DNA of 64,000 nucleotides from Thermocaproicibacter melissae (GTDB lineage Bacteria > Bacillota > Clostridia > Oscillospirales > Acutalibacteraceae). The stretch spans positions 186,001-250,000 of the forward strand of contig NZ_CP101827.1 of assembly GCF_024498295.1 (NCBI RefSeq), written 5' to 3'. Every line of letters begins with the position of its first letter. The stretch's first letter is position 1. The position numbers and the translations under genes are program-made. Below the pieces are notes generated by a model that saw only the letters and a program-made list of their open reading frames with translations, was not told the DNA's origin and did no database searches. Below, in pieces: positions 45,101 through 52,273 of this stretch.

Positions 45101-45870
45101 CCGGAACAAACTGCGAGGACGACTCAGCGCGCGCGTTTGAACGCGCCGGCGCCGAGACGGATGTCCTTGTGGTGAAGAACCTTTCCCCGGCGGATATTGA
45201 GGAAACCATTGAGCGCATGGCAAAGGCAATTGCAAAAGCGCAAATTATCATGCTGCCGGGCGGATTTTCCGGCGGCGATGAGCCGGATGGCTCCGGCAAA
45301 TTCATCGCCACGACCTTCCGCAGCCCCAAAGTAGCCGAGCAGGTTGCGAAACTACTCGAAGAACGGGACGGCTTGATTCTCGGTATCTGCAACGGCTTCC
45401 AAGCACTCATCAAGCTCGGACTTCTTCCTTACGGAACAATCATGCCGCTGAGTGAAAATGCACCGACGCTGACATTCAACACGCTGGGCCGCCATGTTTC
45501 GCGCATGGTCTATACCCGCGTCACCTCGGTCAAATCGCCGTGGCTGGCGGGCGTCGGGGCCGGCGACGTGTTTGCGGTGCCGGTGTCTCATGGTGAAGGC
45601 CGCTTCGTTGCGGATGACAAGACGCTGAATCTCCTTGCCGCAAACGGCCAAATCGCCACGCAGTACTGCACGCCGGAAGGCGAGCCGAGCGGCGACATTG
45701 CTTGGAATCCGAACGGTTCCGTCTGGGCGATTGAGGGCATCACAAGCCCGGATGGGCGCATCTTCGGTAAGATGGGACATTCGGAACGCCGTGGGAACAA
45801 TATCTGTAAAAACGTGCCCGGAGCAAAAGACCAAAAGATCTTTGAATCCGGAGTAAAATATTTTCTGTAA
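42106..45870 (+). CDS. purL: Phosphoribosylformylglycinamidine synthase, single-chain PurL
   Basis: PurL makes FGAM from FGAR, glutamine and ATP in purine synthesis. The 1254-residue protein is the large form: N-terminal PurS-like part (about 1-90), linker with WSDHCRHTTF, two ATP-binding halves (NETHNHPTEIEPFGGAAT and later GGKDSMSG), and a C-terminal glutaminase domain (about 1000-1254) with the Cys of GICNGFQAL and His of VSHGEGRF. ATG 42106 follows a GGGGG-rich site; an upstream in-frame ATG at 42064 has none. No other pur gene is nearby. A possible extended -10 (TGGTAAAAT, 42032-42040) precedes it. Confidence 0.96.
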   Translation: MSEVIRIFVEKKPGFNVEARQIRTDLVENLGLGSVEDVRIVNRYDIAGLSRSEFEAAKGTIFSEPNVDNVYEETYPLPEGYSAFVMEYLPGQYDQRADSAAQCVQLLTRGERPQVRTAKLVAIKGNLKAGKLEKIENYIINPVESRLASFEKPETLTAQADVPPDVPTVSGFLTLEGEALAKYHDSMGFAMSLEDLAFCRDYFRDTEHREPTVTELRVIDTYWSDHCRHTTFLTQLEKITVEKSAVSAAIEDALKAYYSAREEVYGKNTERPVSLMDMATIGAKLLRRRGKIPDLDESKEINACSVEVPVTVDGETQTWLVQFKNETHNHPTEIEPFGGAATCLGGAIRDPLSGRAYVYQAMRVTGSGDPRVPLEKTLKGKLPTRKITTGAAQGYSSYGNQIGLATGQVTEIYDPGYVAKRMEIGAVIGAVPKKNVVREDPQPGDVVVLLGGATGRDGCGGATGSSKAHTTQSIEVCGAEVQKGNPPTERKIQRLFRNPEAVRLIKRCNDFGAGGVSVAIGELADGLDINLDAVPKKYEGLDGTELAISESQERMAVVLAPGDVEKFIRAAREENLDATVVAVVTEEPRLKMRWRGKTIVNITRAFLNTNGVTQHAEAVISAVDPEKNYREHAPECLRGLPLGEAFRKNLARLEVCGQRGLAERFDSTIGAATVLMPFAGKYQLTPEEAMVAKLPVGTGETDDATAMSYGFIPGISRFSPFHGAAYAVVESLSKLAAVGADPLTSRLTFQEYFERMTDDPKRWGKPAAALLGALSAQLGLGVPSIGGKDSMSGTFENLDVPPTLVSFAVAMTKASRTISAAFRAPGRRVVLFPIPEDSSTKMPNWPALEQYYRCFVNMTQSGHVTAASVVREGGVAAAVARMTFGNRIGFRFNPAVLNEDFLFAPASGAIIAALDDSAVDGGLAYISLGETIAEPQIELGRETLPLDELIAAWDGTLEKIFPTKAESIPVEDVPLYTQRSSKAPSIKTAKPRVFIPAFPGTNCEDDSARAFERAGAETDVLVVKNLSPADIEETIERMAKAIAKAQIIMLPGGFSGGDEPDGSGKFIATTFRSPKVAEQVAKLLEERDGLILGICNGFQALIKLGLLPYGTIMPLSENAPTLTFNTLGRHVSRMVYTRVTSVKSPWLAGVGAGDVFAVPVSHGEGRFVADDKTLNLLAANGQIATQYCTPEGEPSGDIAWNPNGSVWAIEGITSPDGRIFGKMGHSERRGNNICKNVPGAKDQKIFESGVKYFL

Positions 45871-45886
45871 AAAAGCGGGAGTGTAT

Positions 45887-47074
45887 ATGAATTATCTCAG
45901 GCGCACCTGGGCAGAAATCGACCTGGACGCTGTGGAAAGCAATTATCGTGCAATTCGTTCATGCCTTCTCCCCGGGACGAAGGTATGCTGTGTGGTTAAA
46001 GCGGACGCCTACGGCCACGGAGCGGAACAGATTGCCGTTCTTTATGAAAAACTCGGTGCAGACTGGCTTGCCGTCTCAAATCTTGACGAGGCGGAACAGG
46101 TGCGCCGTGTCGGAGTACAGCTGCCGATTTTGATTCTCGGCTACACACAGCCCGACCGTGCAAAGGAGCTTGCGGAAAACCGCATTTCCCAAGCGGTCGT
46201 CGGCCCTGAGTTCGCGGCGGCACTTTCTGAGGAAGCGGTGAAAGCCGGCGTTACCGTAAACGTGCATATTCAGGTGGATACCGGAATGTCGCGCGTCGGC
46301 TTCTTTTACCAAAACCCCGCCCGTGACGTCGGTGCAATTGATGAGATGGAGCGGGCATGCCGTCTTCCGGGGCTGAATCCGGAGGGCATCTTCACACATT
46401 TCGCTTCGGCGGATGAGGGCGAAGCCGGCGCAGATTACACAAGGCGGCAGTTTGCTTGCTTTACCGGCGCCATTGAGCGTTTGGCGGAGCGCGGCGTGCG
46501 GTTTTCTTTGCGCCACTGCGCAAACTCCGCGGCTGTGTTTGATTACCCGGAAATGCAGCTTGACATGGTTCGCCCCGGCATTATTCTTTATGGAATGATG
46601 CCTTCAGGGAAGATTCAGAACAAGGTTCCGCTTACGCCGGTTATGTCGCTGAAAAGCACGGTGGCGTTGGTGAAATCCGTGCCTGCCGGAACGTGCGTGA
46701 GCTACGGCAGAAGGTTTACCTCCAGCCGTGAAACGCTTGTGGCGACGGTGCCCATCGGCTACGCAGACGGCTACCTGCGCCGGTACGGCGAGAACGCCTG
46801 CGCGCTTGTGCGCGGAAAGCGTGCCCCCGTCATCGGTCGCGTCTGCATGGACCAGCTGATGCTCGACGTTACGGATGTCCCCGATGTTCAGACCGGCGAC
46901 ACTGTGACCCTGATGGGCCGCGACGGAGAACAGGCTGTAACAGCCGATGAAATTGCGGAGCGCACCGGAACGATTAATTATGAAATTGTCTGCGGTGTTG
47001 CAACGCGTGTGCCGCGCGTGTTCAAAAAAGGCGGCAACGTTGTGGGCTGCCTCGATTACCTTCAGCGCGCCTGA
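45887..47074 (+). CDS. alr: Alanine racemase
   Basis: Alr converts L- to D-alanine for peptidoglycan. The 395-residue product has the N-terminal PLP barrel with the catalytic Lys in VVKADAYGHG (about 38-47) and a C-terminal beta domain with the catalytic Tyr region (CVSYGRRF) and GYADGYLR. ATG 45887 is best; GTG 45881 is two codons upstream and overlaps the GGGAG site. It follows purL after 16 bases and may be read from the same transcript. Confidence 0.95.
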   Translation: MNYLRRTWAEIDLDAVESNYRAIRSCLLPGTKVCCVVKADAYGHGAEQIAVLYEKLGADWLAVSNLDEAEQVRRVGVQLPILILGYTQPDRAKELAENRISQAVVGPEFAAALSEEAVKAGVTVNVHIQVDTGMSRVGFFYQNPARDVGAIDEMERACRLPGLNPEGIFTHFASADEGEAGADYTRRQFACFTGAIERLAERGVRFSLRHCANSAAVFDYPEMQLDMVRPGIILYGMMPSGKIQNKVPLTPVMSLKSTVALVKSVPAGTCVSYGRRFTSSRETLVATVPIGYADGYLRRYGENACALVRGKRAPVIGRVCMDQLMLDVTDVPDVQTGDTVTLMGRDGEQAVTADEIAERTGTINYEIVCGVATRVPRVFKKGGNVVGCLDYLQRA

Positions 47075-47091
47075 ATCCATACGTGTGCGAA

Positions 47092-47121
47092 TTGACTTCT
47101 TCCGCGCGGTTGTTTTAAAAT
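47092..47121 (+). promoter_or_regulatory. Sigma-A promoter of GNAT gene
   Basis: TTGACT (47092-47097), 18 bases, TAAAAT (47116-47121), about 43 bases before the start codon of the acetyltransferase gene. Spacing is one base longer than ideal. Confidence 0.6.
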
Positions 47122-47164
47122 AAAAGGGATTATGGCAACTTTGTTGCAGGAGGGACTTGAAGTC

Positions 47165-47623
47165 ATGCTGATTCGCAGGCCGGAGCCCAGCGACAAGCGG
47201 GTGATGACCGCCATGATGAAAGAGTTTTATAATACCGACGCCGTGCTGCATCCAGTGCCGGAAAGCAATTTTGATAAAACCTTTGACCTGCTGTTTATGG
47301 GCAGGCATTATGCCGATGCATTTTTGGCAGAAGAAAACGGGATGGCCGCTGGATATGCCTTACTTTCGCTCACATGGTCCAATGAAGCGGGCGGGCTGAC
47401 GGTTTGGCTCGAGGAGATTTATGTTCGCCCCGAGTACCGCGGCATGGGAATCGGCAAAAGCCTGATTACCCGTGTGTTCCGGGAATATAAGGACAAGGCG
47501 GTACGCTTCCGTTTGGAGACGGAACCACTCAATAACGCGGCCCGGCGGCTTTACAAAAGCCTCGGCTTTCAGGAATTCCCCTACTACCAAATGGCCCTCG
47601 ATATGTCCGCAAACAGGATATGA
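47165..47623 (+). CDS. GNAT family N-acetyltransferase
   Basis: The 152-residue product is a single acetyltransferase domain. The acetyl-CoA loop is VRPEYRGMGIGKSLI (about 84-98), and LYKSLGFQEFPYYQM near 131-145 is the typical motif B end. Substrate unknown. ATG 47165 follows GGAGGG with 9-base spacing; the ATG at 47132 would add 11 residues but lies before that site. It ends the purL-alr gene run, followed by repeat element C. Confidence 0.88.
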   Translation: MLIRRPEPSDKRVMTAMMKEFYNTDAVLHPVPESNFDKTFDLLFMGRHYADAFLAEENGMAAGYALLSLTWSNEAGGLTVWLEEIYVRPEYRGMGIGKSLITRVFREYKDKAVRFRLETEPLNNAARRLYKSLGFQEFPYYQMALDMSANRI

Positions 47624-47661
47624 AATTACCGGAATTCTCAACCGAGTCACAAACGAATAAG

Positions 47662-47710
47662 CAAAAAACACCCCTGATGTAGTGGTCAAAGCACTACATC
47701 AGGGGTATTG
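47662..47710. repeat. Interspersed palindromic repeat, element C
   Basis: A perfect 15-bp stem (ACCCCTGATGTAGTG 47670-47684 with 47692-47706, 7-base loop) follows an A run and is followed by ATTGCTATGCC. The flanks resemble element A: CACAAACGA upstream and TATGCCAAA downstream in both. It lies between the convergent GNAT gene and the ABC locus, so it may end transcription in both directions. Confidence 0.78.
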
Positions 47711-47739
47711 CTATGCCAAAGTAAGATTCGGCGCGGAAA

Positions 47740-47961
47740 TCATGCATTTGTAATTTGATGTCTTCTGAAAACGCGAATGGTAAGCAATAAAACAATGACA
47801 GATATTATAGCAAAAACAAAAATTTCCACAGGCAAATACAGTACCGGATACCCGAAGATGTTGTAGCTCTTATACTCCGTGAACAAGTCGCAAACACGAA
47901 TCAATGTGCTGTAGTTAAAATCCTTAATCCATGCAAAAGGTGAGATTTGCCTCCTCACCAA
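47740..47961 (-). pseudogene. Remnant of ABC-2 type permease (C-terminal fragment)
   Basis: This 73-codon frame has one strong membrane segment near its end (YLPVEIFVFAIISVIVLLLTIRVF) with a basic tail, like the last helix of a permease. Its nominal start lies inside the ATPase gene and has no site of its own, and the ATPase end carries a ribosome-site-like GGTGAGGAGG that once may have served a full permease gene. I infer that the 5' part of a permease was deleted. It could instead be a real small membrane protein. Confidence 0.5.
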
Positions 47962-48811
47962 AATGGTATAAGTAATAATCCTCCAGTCCGGGGTTTACCG
48001 GTACCGCTCCGCTAACGGGCATCTCATCGGAAACGATGCGAACCTCAAGGCCGTCACTTTGCCGCATAATGTTGCTAATAGTATAATGCTGCTTCATTTC
48101 CAAAAGGTCGGATTCCTGTATGCGCGCGCACCATACTTTCCCTTCAATCTCTTTTACTAACGCATCGGGTGGGGCTGCATCAAGCAGCGTACCCTTCTTC
48201 ATTACAATTACTTCTTTTGCGATATACTCGATATCGGAAACAATGTGCGTGGAAAGCAGAACGATTCGGTCGGACGAAATCTCGGAAATCAGATTGCGGA
48301 AGCGGATGCGCTCGTTTGGGTCAAGCCCAGCAGTCGGTTCGTCAAGAACCAGAATATGCGGGTCATTCAGCAAAGACTGGGCAATGCCGAGGCGCTGCTT
48401 CATTCCTCCGGAAAATGTTTTTATTTTATTGTTTTTCATTTCTTTCAGATTGACGAATTCAAGAAGCTCATCAATTTTGCGTTCCGCCGTTTTCCGGTCA
48501 AGGCCTTTGAGCGCCGCAATATATAGGAGAAACCGGTGCGCCGTAAAGTTTTTATAGACGCCGAAATTCTGCGGAAGATAACCGAGCTTGTCCCGGTATT
48601 CCTCTCCCATGGTGCTTATGTCGTGCCCGTCGAACAAAATCCGGCCTTCCGTAGGTTGCAGCACGTCTACCAACATCCGCATCAAGGTGGATTTTCCGGA
48701 ACCGTTCGGCCCAAGGAGGCCATAGACCCCCGGCCGAATGTCAATCGAAAAATCTCGCACGGCCCATTTGTCCTGATAGCGTTTTGATAGTCTCTCTAAT
48801 GTCAATTCCAT
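47924..48811 (-). CDS. ABC transporter ATP-binding protein
   Basis: The 295-residue product has Walker A (GPNGSGKST near 34-42), signature (SGGMKQR near 134-140), Walker B (ILVLDEPTAGLD near 153-164) and the switch His (STHIV). It most resembles ATPases of ABC-2 exporters. It overlaps the upstream membrane protein gene by 10 bases. Its last few residues (TFCMD) may be altered by the deletion that removed the start of the next gene. Substrate unknown. Confidence 0.9.
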   Translation of the reverse strand: MELTLERLSKRYQDKWAVRDFSIDIRPGVYGLLGPNGSGKSTLMRMLVDVLQPTEGRILFDGHDISTMGEEYRDKLGYLPQNFGVYKNFTAHRFLLYIAALKGLDRKTAERKIDELLEFVNLKEMKNNKIKTFSGGMKQRLGIAQSLLNDPHILVLDEPTAGLDPNERIRFRNLISEISSDRIVLLSTHIVSDIEYIAKEVIVMKKGTLLDAAPPDALVKEIEGKVWCARIQESDLLEMKQHYTISNIMRQSDGLEVRIVSDEMPVSGAVPVNPGLEDYYLYHFGEEANLTFCMD

Positions 48812-49590
48812 ACTATAGCCTCCCGCTCAATTCCATACTGTTTTTTCAGAATGACTATTTCTCTGACAAACAGAGCAATTCCAAGGAGCAAAAGCATAAC
48901 CCAAACCCATGCTTTCATGAACAGAAGTTTTTCAAATGTCTGCTTCTCCAGCGAAACAACAGCGGCGCATACAAACCAAAAAGACAGCGTTGCCGGCACA
49001 GCGTAAATGCTTTTGATTCTGGAGCAAAGCCAGAGCGCGGCACCGCCGGTTAAAAGCATTGGCAGCAGCCAAAAAAACGTGATTTTTCCGAATATCACGG
49101 CTGGCCTTAGGGACAAAATAGCCAAAGACAACCCGATGTTCAAGATGGTATTGTAGGCTCCTGCGACCCAAATTCGGGAAACCACGATTTCCTGCGGGGA
49201 AATCCGGCAGGAAAGCTCCAGTTCCAAAACACCTTCCTCACGCCCGCGGAAAACCTCCAGCAGGCTGAAAACAAACGGCAGCGGGGCAAGAATGAAAACG
49301 GTTTTATAGGCTTCTATCGGTGTGTTTACCGTGAGGATCAATCCAATTGCATAAATCACAGCGGAAATAACCCAAAAGGAAACGCTGGTAAAATTCATGC
49401 ATACTGCCGTGCGATACAATAGGTTTTTTAGATTGGCAAAATGAGCTGCACGCTTTTTTGAGGGTACATACGGCCTTAAAGCCTCTATTGTTCGGTTTAT
49501 TTCACTTTCATCGGGATAGAGAACATGATACTGCTGAAGTATGTAGTCGAGATCATCATCAAAAAATGGATTATTTTCGTATTTCCTCAT
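48802..49590 (-). CDS. ABC-operon membrane protein of unknown function
   Basis: The 262-residue product has a soluble N-terminal part (about 1-70) and six likely membrane segments (about 72-260), with an EVFRGREEGVLELELSCR loop. It may be the permease of the adjacent ATPase; the family is common in Clostridia beside ECF sigma genes. ATG 49590 follows GGAGG with 8-base spacing. It overlaps the broken sigma gene by about 20 bases. Confidence 0.78.
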   Translation of the reverse strand: MRKYENNPFFDDDLDYILQQYHVLYPDESEINRTIEALRPYVPSKKRAAHFANLKNLLYRTAVCMNFTSVSFWVISAVIYAIGLILTVNTPIEAYKTVFILAPLPFVFSLLEVFRGREEGVLELELSCRISPQEIVVSRIWVAGAYNTILNIGLSLAILSLRPAVIFGKITFFWLLPMLLTGGAALWLCSRIKSIYAVPATLSFWFVCAAVVSLEKQTFEKLLFMKAWVWVMLLLLGIALFVREIVILKKQYGIEREAIVWN

Positions 49591-49830
49591 AGCATTCACC
49601 TCCGAAAAGTGATTTCTTCAATTTCCCCACAGCCTGATGGATTCGAGATTTCACCGTAGCTTCGCACGTATCGGTGATTTCCGATATCTCGCGTATTTTG
49701 TACCCGTTGTAGTAAAAGAGGAGAATCGCTTCACGCTGTTCTTCCGGCAAATTCAATATGGCGTCGCGCACCTCGCGATATTCCAAGGAACGTTCAAAAA
49801 CTCGGCGATTAATTCTTCATCCGTGGGCAC
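49571..49830 (-). pseudogene. Broken ECF-type sigma factor gene
   Basis: On the minus strand, GTG 49830 has a perfect AGGAGGTG site and begins VPTDEELIAEF, a normal ECF sigma start. Translation then runs out of frame to a stop after about 25 codons. In another frame, from about 49795, the text continues ERSLEYREVRDAILNLPEEQ and a full region 4 helix-turn-helix to the stop at 49571. The start is thus joined to region 4 with all of region 2 missing and a frame change. A protein without region 2 cannot bind core polymerase or melt promoters. Confidence 0.8.
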
Positions 49831-49924
49831 TTTTTCACCTCCTCTAATCAATACAACGAGCGAAACAGCAAAAAGGTTTTATTCTGCTTATTTTCTTTGT
49901 TCCTCTAAGTCAATTTAAATGAAA

Positions 49925-49957
49925 AGAGAAAGTCACCGCAGACAGTTCTGCAGTGAC
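49925..49957 (-). terminator. Hairpin terminator (distal of a tandem pair)
   Basis: Arms 49932-49942 and 49947-49957 (GTCACCGCAGA type) pair around a 4-base loop. On the minus strand the single irregular pair is T-G, but on the plus strand it is C-A, so the RNA is made from the minus strand. A T-rich tract (TTTCTCTTTT) follows on that strand. It lies before the broken sigma gene. Confidence 0.65.
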
Positions 49958-50053
49958 CGAGGCTTTTGGAATATTTTTCAAGTACGCTTAACACAAAGAT
50001 ACGGCACTATGCCAATAATGTCAAGTTCAAGAAAAGGGGTACATTCCGGGCAA

Positions 50054-50089
50054 AAGAAAAACTGGCACCGCAAAAATTTGCAGTGCCAG
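50054..50089 (-). terminator. Intrinsic terminator after the 50104-50811 gene
   Basis: Arms 50062-50074 and 50077-50089 (CTGGCACTGCA on the minus strand, one T-G pair) are followed on the minus strand by TTTTTCTTTT (ending near 50054). It lies 15 bases after the stop of the secreted-protein gene. Confidence 0.8.
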
Positions 50090-50103
50090 CTTTTACTGAT
50101 TTT

Positions 50104-50811
50104 TCAGGATACATTTTCGAGCTTTATAATGAAGGCCCGCGTAGTGTCGGTTCCGTTGATTATGCCGGTGTAAGTGACCTTGATTCTGTCGCCGATCTTC
50201 AAACTGGACAGCTTTGTGGTGTCGATGCCGAGACGGCGCACGGTAATGTCTCCGTTCGAGGTTGTCAGCGTAACGCTCATCATGGCCCCGTCTTTCACGG
50301 TGCCGATGATGGAATGAGGCGTCTTATCAAAAGCTTTGTCCTTGGCAATCGGAACCGGCGAAGTGTCGTTCGGCGCCCAAGTGTAAATGTCTTTGGTCCC
50401 CTGGTCTACTAGGATTCTGGGGCCGACGATATAATCCTCGTCCCAAATATCGAAAGTGCTGTACGTCTTGCCTTGCAATACTTTGGCCGGCGAAGCCTTC
50501 AGGGCATATCGGTTCCAGTCTAGATCAACGGCTGCCTTAATGCGGTCGACATCGCTCTGCTCTTTGCTGATTCCCTCGCTCATAACCCCGGAATAGAGTA
50601 TTTCGGCATCGTCAGAACTTGCAGTTTCGGTTTCCACCTCTGTGCTTTCCGATGGCTCAGCAGAGGAAGTAATATCTGCAGAAGCCGCCGGCTGAGAAAC
50701 AGCAGCAGCAGTGCTTCTTTGAATGACGTTTGGGTGTGCGTATCGATATGCAAAAATACCTGCCGCAGTACAAAATACAACAATAATCGCGGCGGAAAGT
50801 AGCTTTCTCAA
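50104..50811 (-). CDS. Secreted or membrane-anchored protein of unknown function
   Basis: I do not recognise this 235-residue protein. It has an N-terminal signal or anchor segment (about 4-22) with no lipobox Cys, a Ser/Thr/Glu/Ala-rich linker (about 33-68) and a folded C-terminal part (about 75-235), probably beta-rich, with an OB-like end (LKIGDRIKVTYTGIING). It may sit on the outer face of the membrane. TTG 50811 has GGAGG 7 bases upstream. It has its own promoter and terminator and is divergent from the rRNA methyltransferase gene. Confidence 0.75.
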   Translation of the reverse strand: MRKLLSAAIIVVFCTAAGIFAYRYAHPNVIQRSTAAAVSQPAASADITSSAEPSESTEVETETASSDDAEILYSGVMSEGISKEQSDVDRIKAAVDLDWNRYALKASPAKVLQGKTYSTFDIWDEDYIVGPRILVDQGTKDIYTWAPNDTSPVPIAKDKAFDKTPHSIIGTVKDGAMMSVTLTTSNGDITVRRLGIDTTKLSSLKIGDRIKVTYTGIINGTDTTRAFIIKLENVS

Positions 50812-50843
50812 TTAGCTTCCTCCTTTCGGGAAGGATATTACAT

Positions 50844-50872
50844 ACTATATCGCATAACGGTCAAAATGACAA
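50844..50872 (-). promoter_or_regulatory. Sigma-A promoter of the secreted-protein gene
   Basis: On the minus strand, TTGTCA (50872-50867), 17 bases, TATAGT (50849-50844); each box matches five of six positions. Confidence 0.68.
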
Positions 50873-50910
50873 GTGGTAGAATTATAGTAAAATTGCCAAC
50901 GGGTAGATCA

Positions 50911-50939
50911 TTGCATAGAGTACAGCTGTCAGGTATAAT
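50911..50939 (+). promoter_or_regulatory. Sigma-A promoter of rRNA methyltransferase gene
   Basis: TTGCAT (50911-50916), 17 bases, perfect TATAAT (50934-50939), 36 bases before the start codon. The -35 box is weak (three of six). Confidence 0.58.
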
Positions 50940-50975
50940 GAGGACGCATCGTTTTTTTATATTAGGAGATTTTGT

Positions 50976-52202
50976 ATGAAACAAACACGTATTTTCCCAA
51001 AAATTACCGTGACGCCCAAAGCGGAACACAGCATCCTTGCCGGGCATCCGTGGATTTATTATACAGAAATCACCGCGGCGGAGCCGTATGAAAACGGCGC
51101 CCTTGTTGACGTAATCAACCAAAAGGGCAGTTACCTCGGAACGGGGTTTATCAGTGAGCACTCCAAAATCCGCGTAAGGCTCATTTCACGCAACGCGAAC
51201 GATACTTTCGACGAGGCATTCTGGGAGCGCAGGCTGCGCTATGCTTGGGAGTACCGAAAAACCGTCATGGGCGAGGATATTTCCTGCTGCCGCGTGATTT
51301 TCGGGGAAGCCGATTCGTTCCCGGGCCTCACGGTGGACCTTTTCGAGAATATTCTTGTAACGCAGACGCTCTCGCTCGGCATGGAGAAAATGAAGCCGGT
51401 GCTGTTTCCGCTTCTTGCCCGCATCCTGACGGAGGACGGGAGGAAAATCGACGGCATCTATGAGCGCAACGATGTTGCCATCCGTGCGCTGGAGGGACTC
51501 GAGCAGAACAAGGGCTTTTTCCCGCTTGCCGGCGTACCGCTTCCGCAGACAACGAAAACGGAAATTACCGAGAACGGCGTGCGCTATATAGTAGACTATG
51601 AAAACGGCCAGAAAACTGGGTTTTTCCTAGACCAGAAATACAACCGCCGCGCCGCCGCGAAGATTTGCCGCGGCAAGCGCGTGCTTGACTGTTTTACCGA
51701 CACGGGCTCCTTTGCGCTGAACGCTGCGCTCGGCGGTGCCGAGCACGTCCATGCCGTGGACATTTCCGCTGATGCCATCCACGCGGCGGAGGAGAATGCA
51801 AGGCTCAACGGCCTTGAGGACCGCGTGGACTTTGAAACCGCCAATGTATTTGACCTTCTGCCGCAGCTCGTAGAAAACGCGCGCGGGCAGTATGACGTTG
51901 TCATTCTTGACCCGCCGGCGTTTACGAAATCGCGCAAAACGGTGAACAGCGCCGAACGCGGATACAAAGAGATTAACTACCGCGCCATGAAGCTCCTGCC
52001 CCGCGGCGGATACCTCATAACCTGCTCCTGCTCGCACTTTATGACGGATGAGCTGTTCCGAAAAATGCTTCATTCCGCGGCGGCGGACGCGCAGGTGGCG
52101 CTCCGCCAGGTGGAGGCGCGCCAGCAGGCGCCGGACCACCCGATTCTGTGGAACGTGCCGGAAACAAATTACCTGAAATTCTATATTTTTCAGGTCGTTT
52201 GA
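50976..52202 (+). CDS. Class I SAM-dependent rRNA methyltransferase (RlmI-like)
   Basis: The 408-residue product resembles RlmI, which methylates C1962 of 23S rRNA. It has an N-terminal PUA RNA-binding domain (about 5-75), an EEHMH-like middle part and a Rossmann methyltransferase domain (about 190-400) with SAM motif DCFTDTGSFALNAALGG, the DPPAFTKSRK motif and a catalytic-type Cys in TCSCSHF. Length fits the family. AGGAG lies 5 bases before ATG 50976. Confidence 0.9.
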   Translation: MKQTRIFPKITVTPKAEHSILAGHPWIYYTEITAAEPYENGALVDVINQKGSYLGTGFISEHSKIRVRLISRNANDTFDEAFWERRLRYAWEYRKTVMGEDISCCRVIFGEADSFPGLTVDLFENILVTQTLSLGMEKMKPVLFPLLARILTEDGRKIDGIYERNDVAIRALEGLEQNKGFFPLAGVPLPQTTKTEITENGVRYIVDYENGQKTGFFLDQKYNRRAAAKICRGKRVLDCFTDTGSFALNAALGGAEHVHAVDISADAIHAAEENARLNGLEDRVDFETANVFDLLPQLVENARGQYDVVILDPPAFTKSRKTVNSAERGYKEINYRAMKLLPRGGYLITCSCSHFMTDELFRKMLHSAAADAQVALRQVEARQQAPDHPILWNVPETNYLKFYIFQVV

Positions 52203-52210
52203 CCGTTTGG

Positions 52211-52239
52211 TTGTATTTTCGCTTTTACAGAAGTATAAT
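52211..52239 (+). promoter_or_regulatory. Possible promoter of mltG-like gene
   Basis: TTGTAT (52211-52216), 17 bases, perfect TATAAT (52234-52239), 34 bases before the chosen start. The -35 box is weak, so read-through from the upstream gene may matter too. Confidence 0.5.
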
Positions 52240-52273
52240 CAGATGTAGGATGACGTTGAAAAGGAGTATCGTT

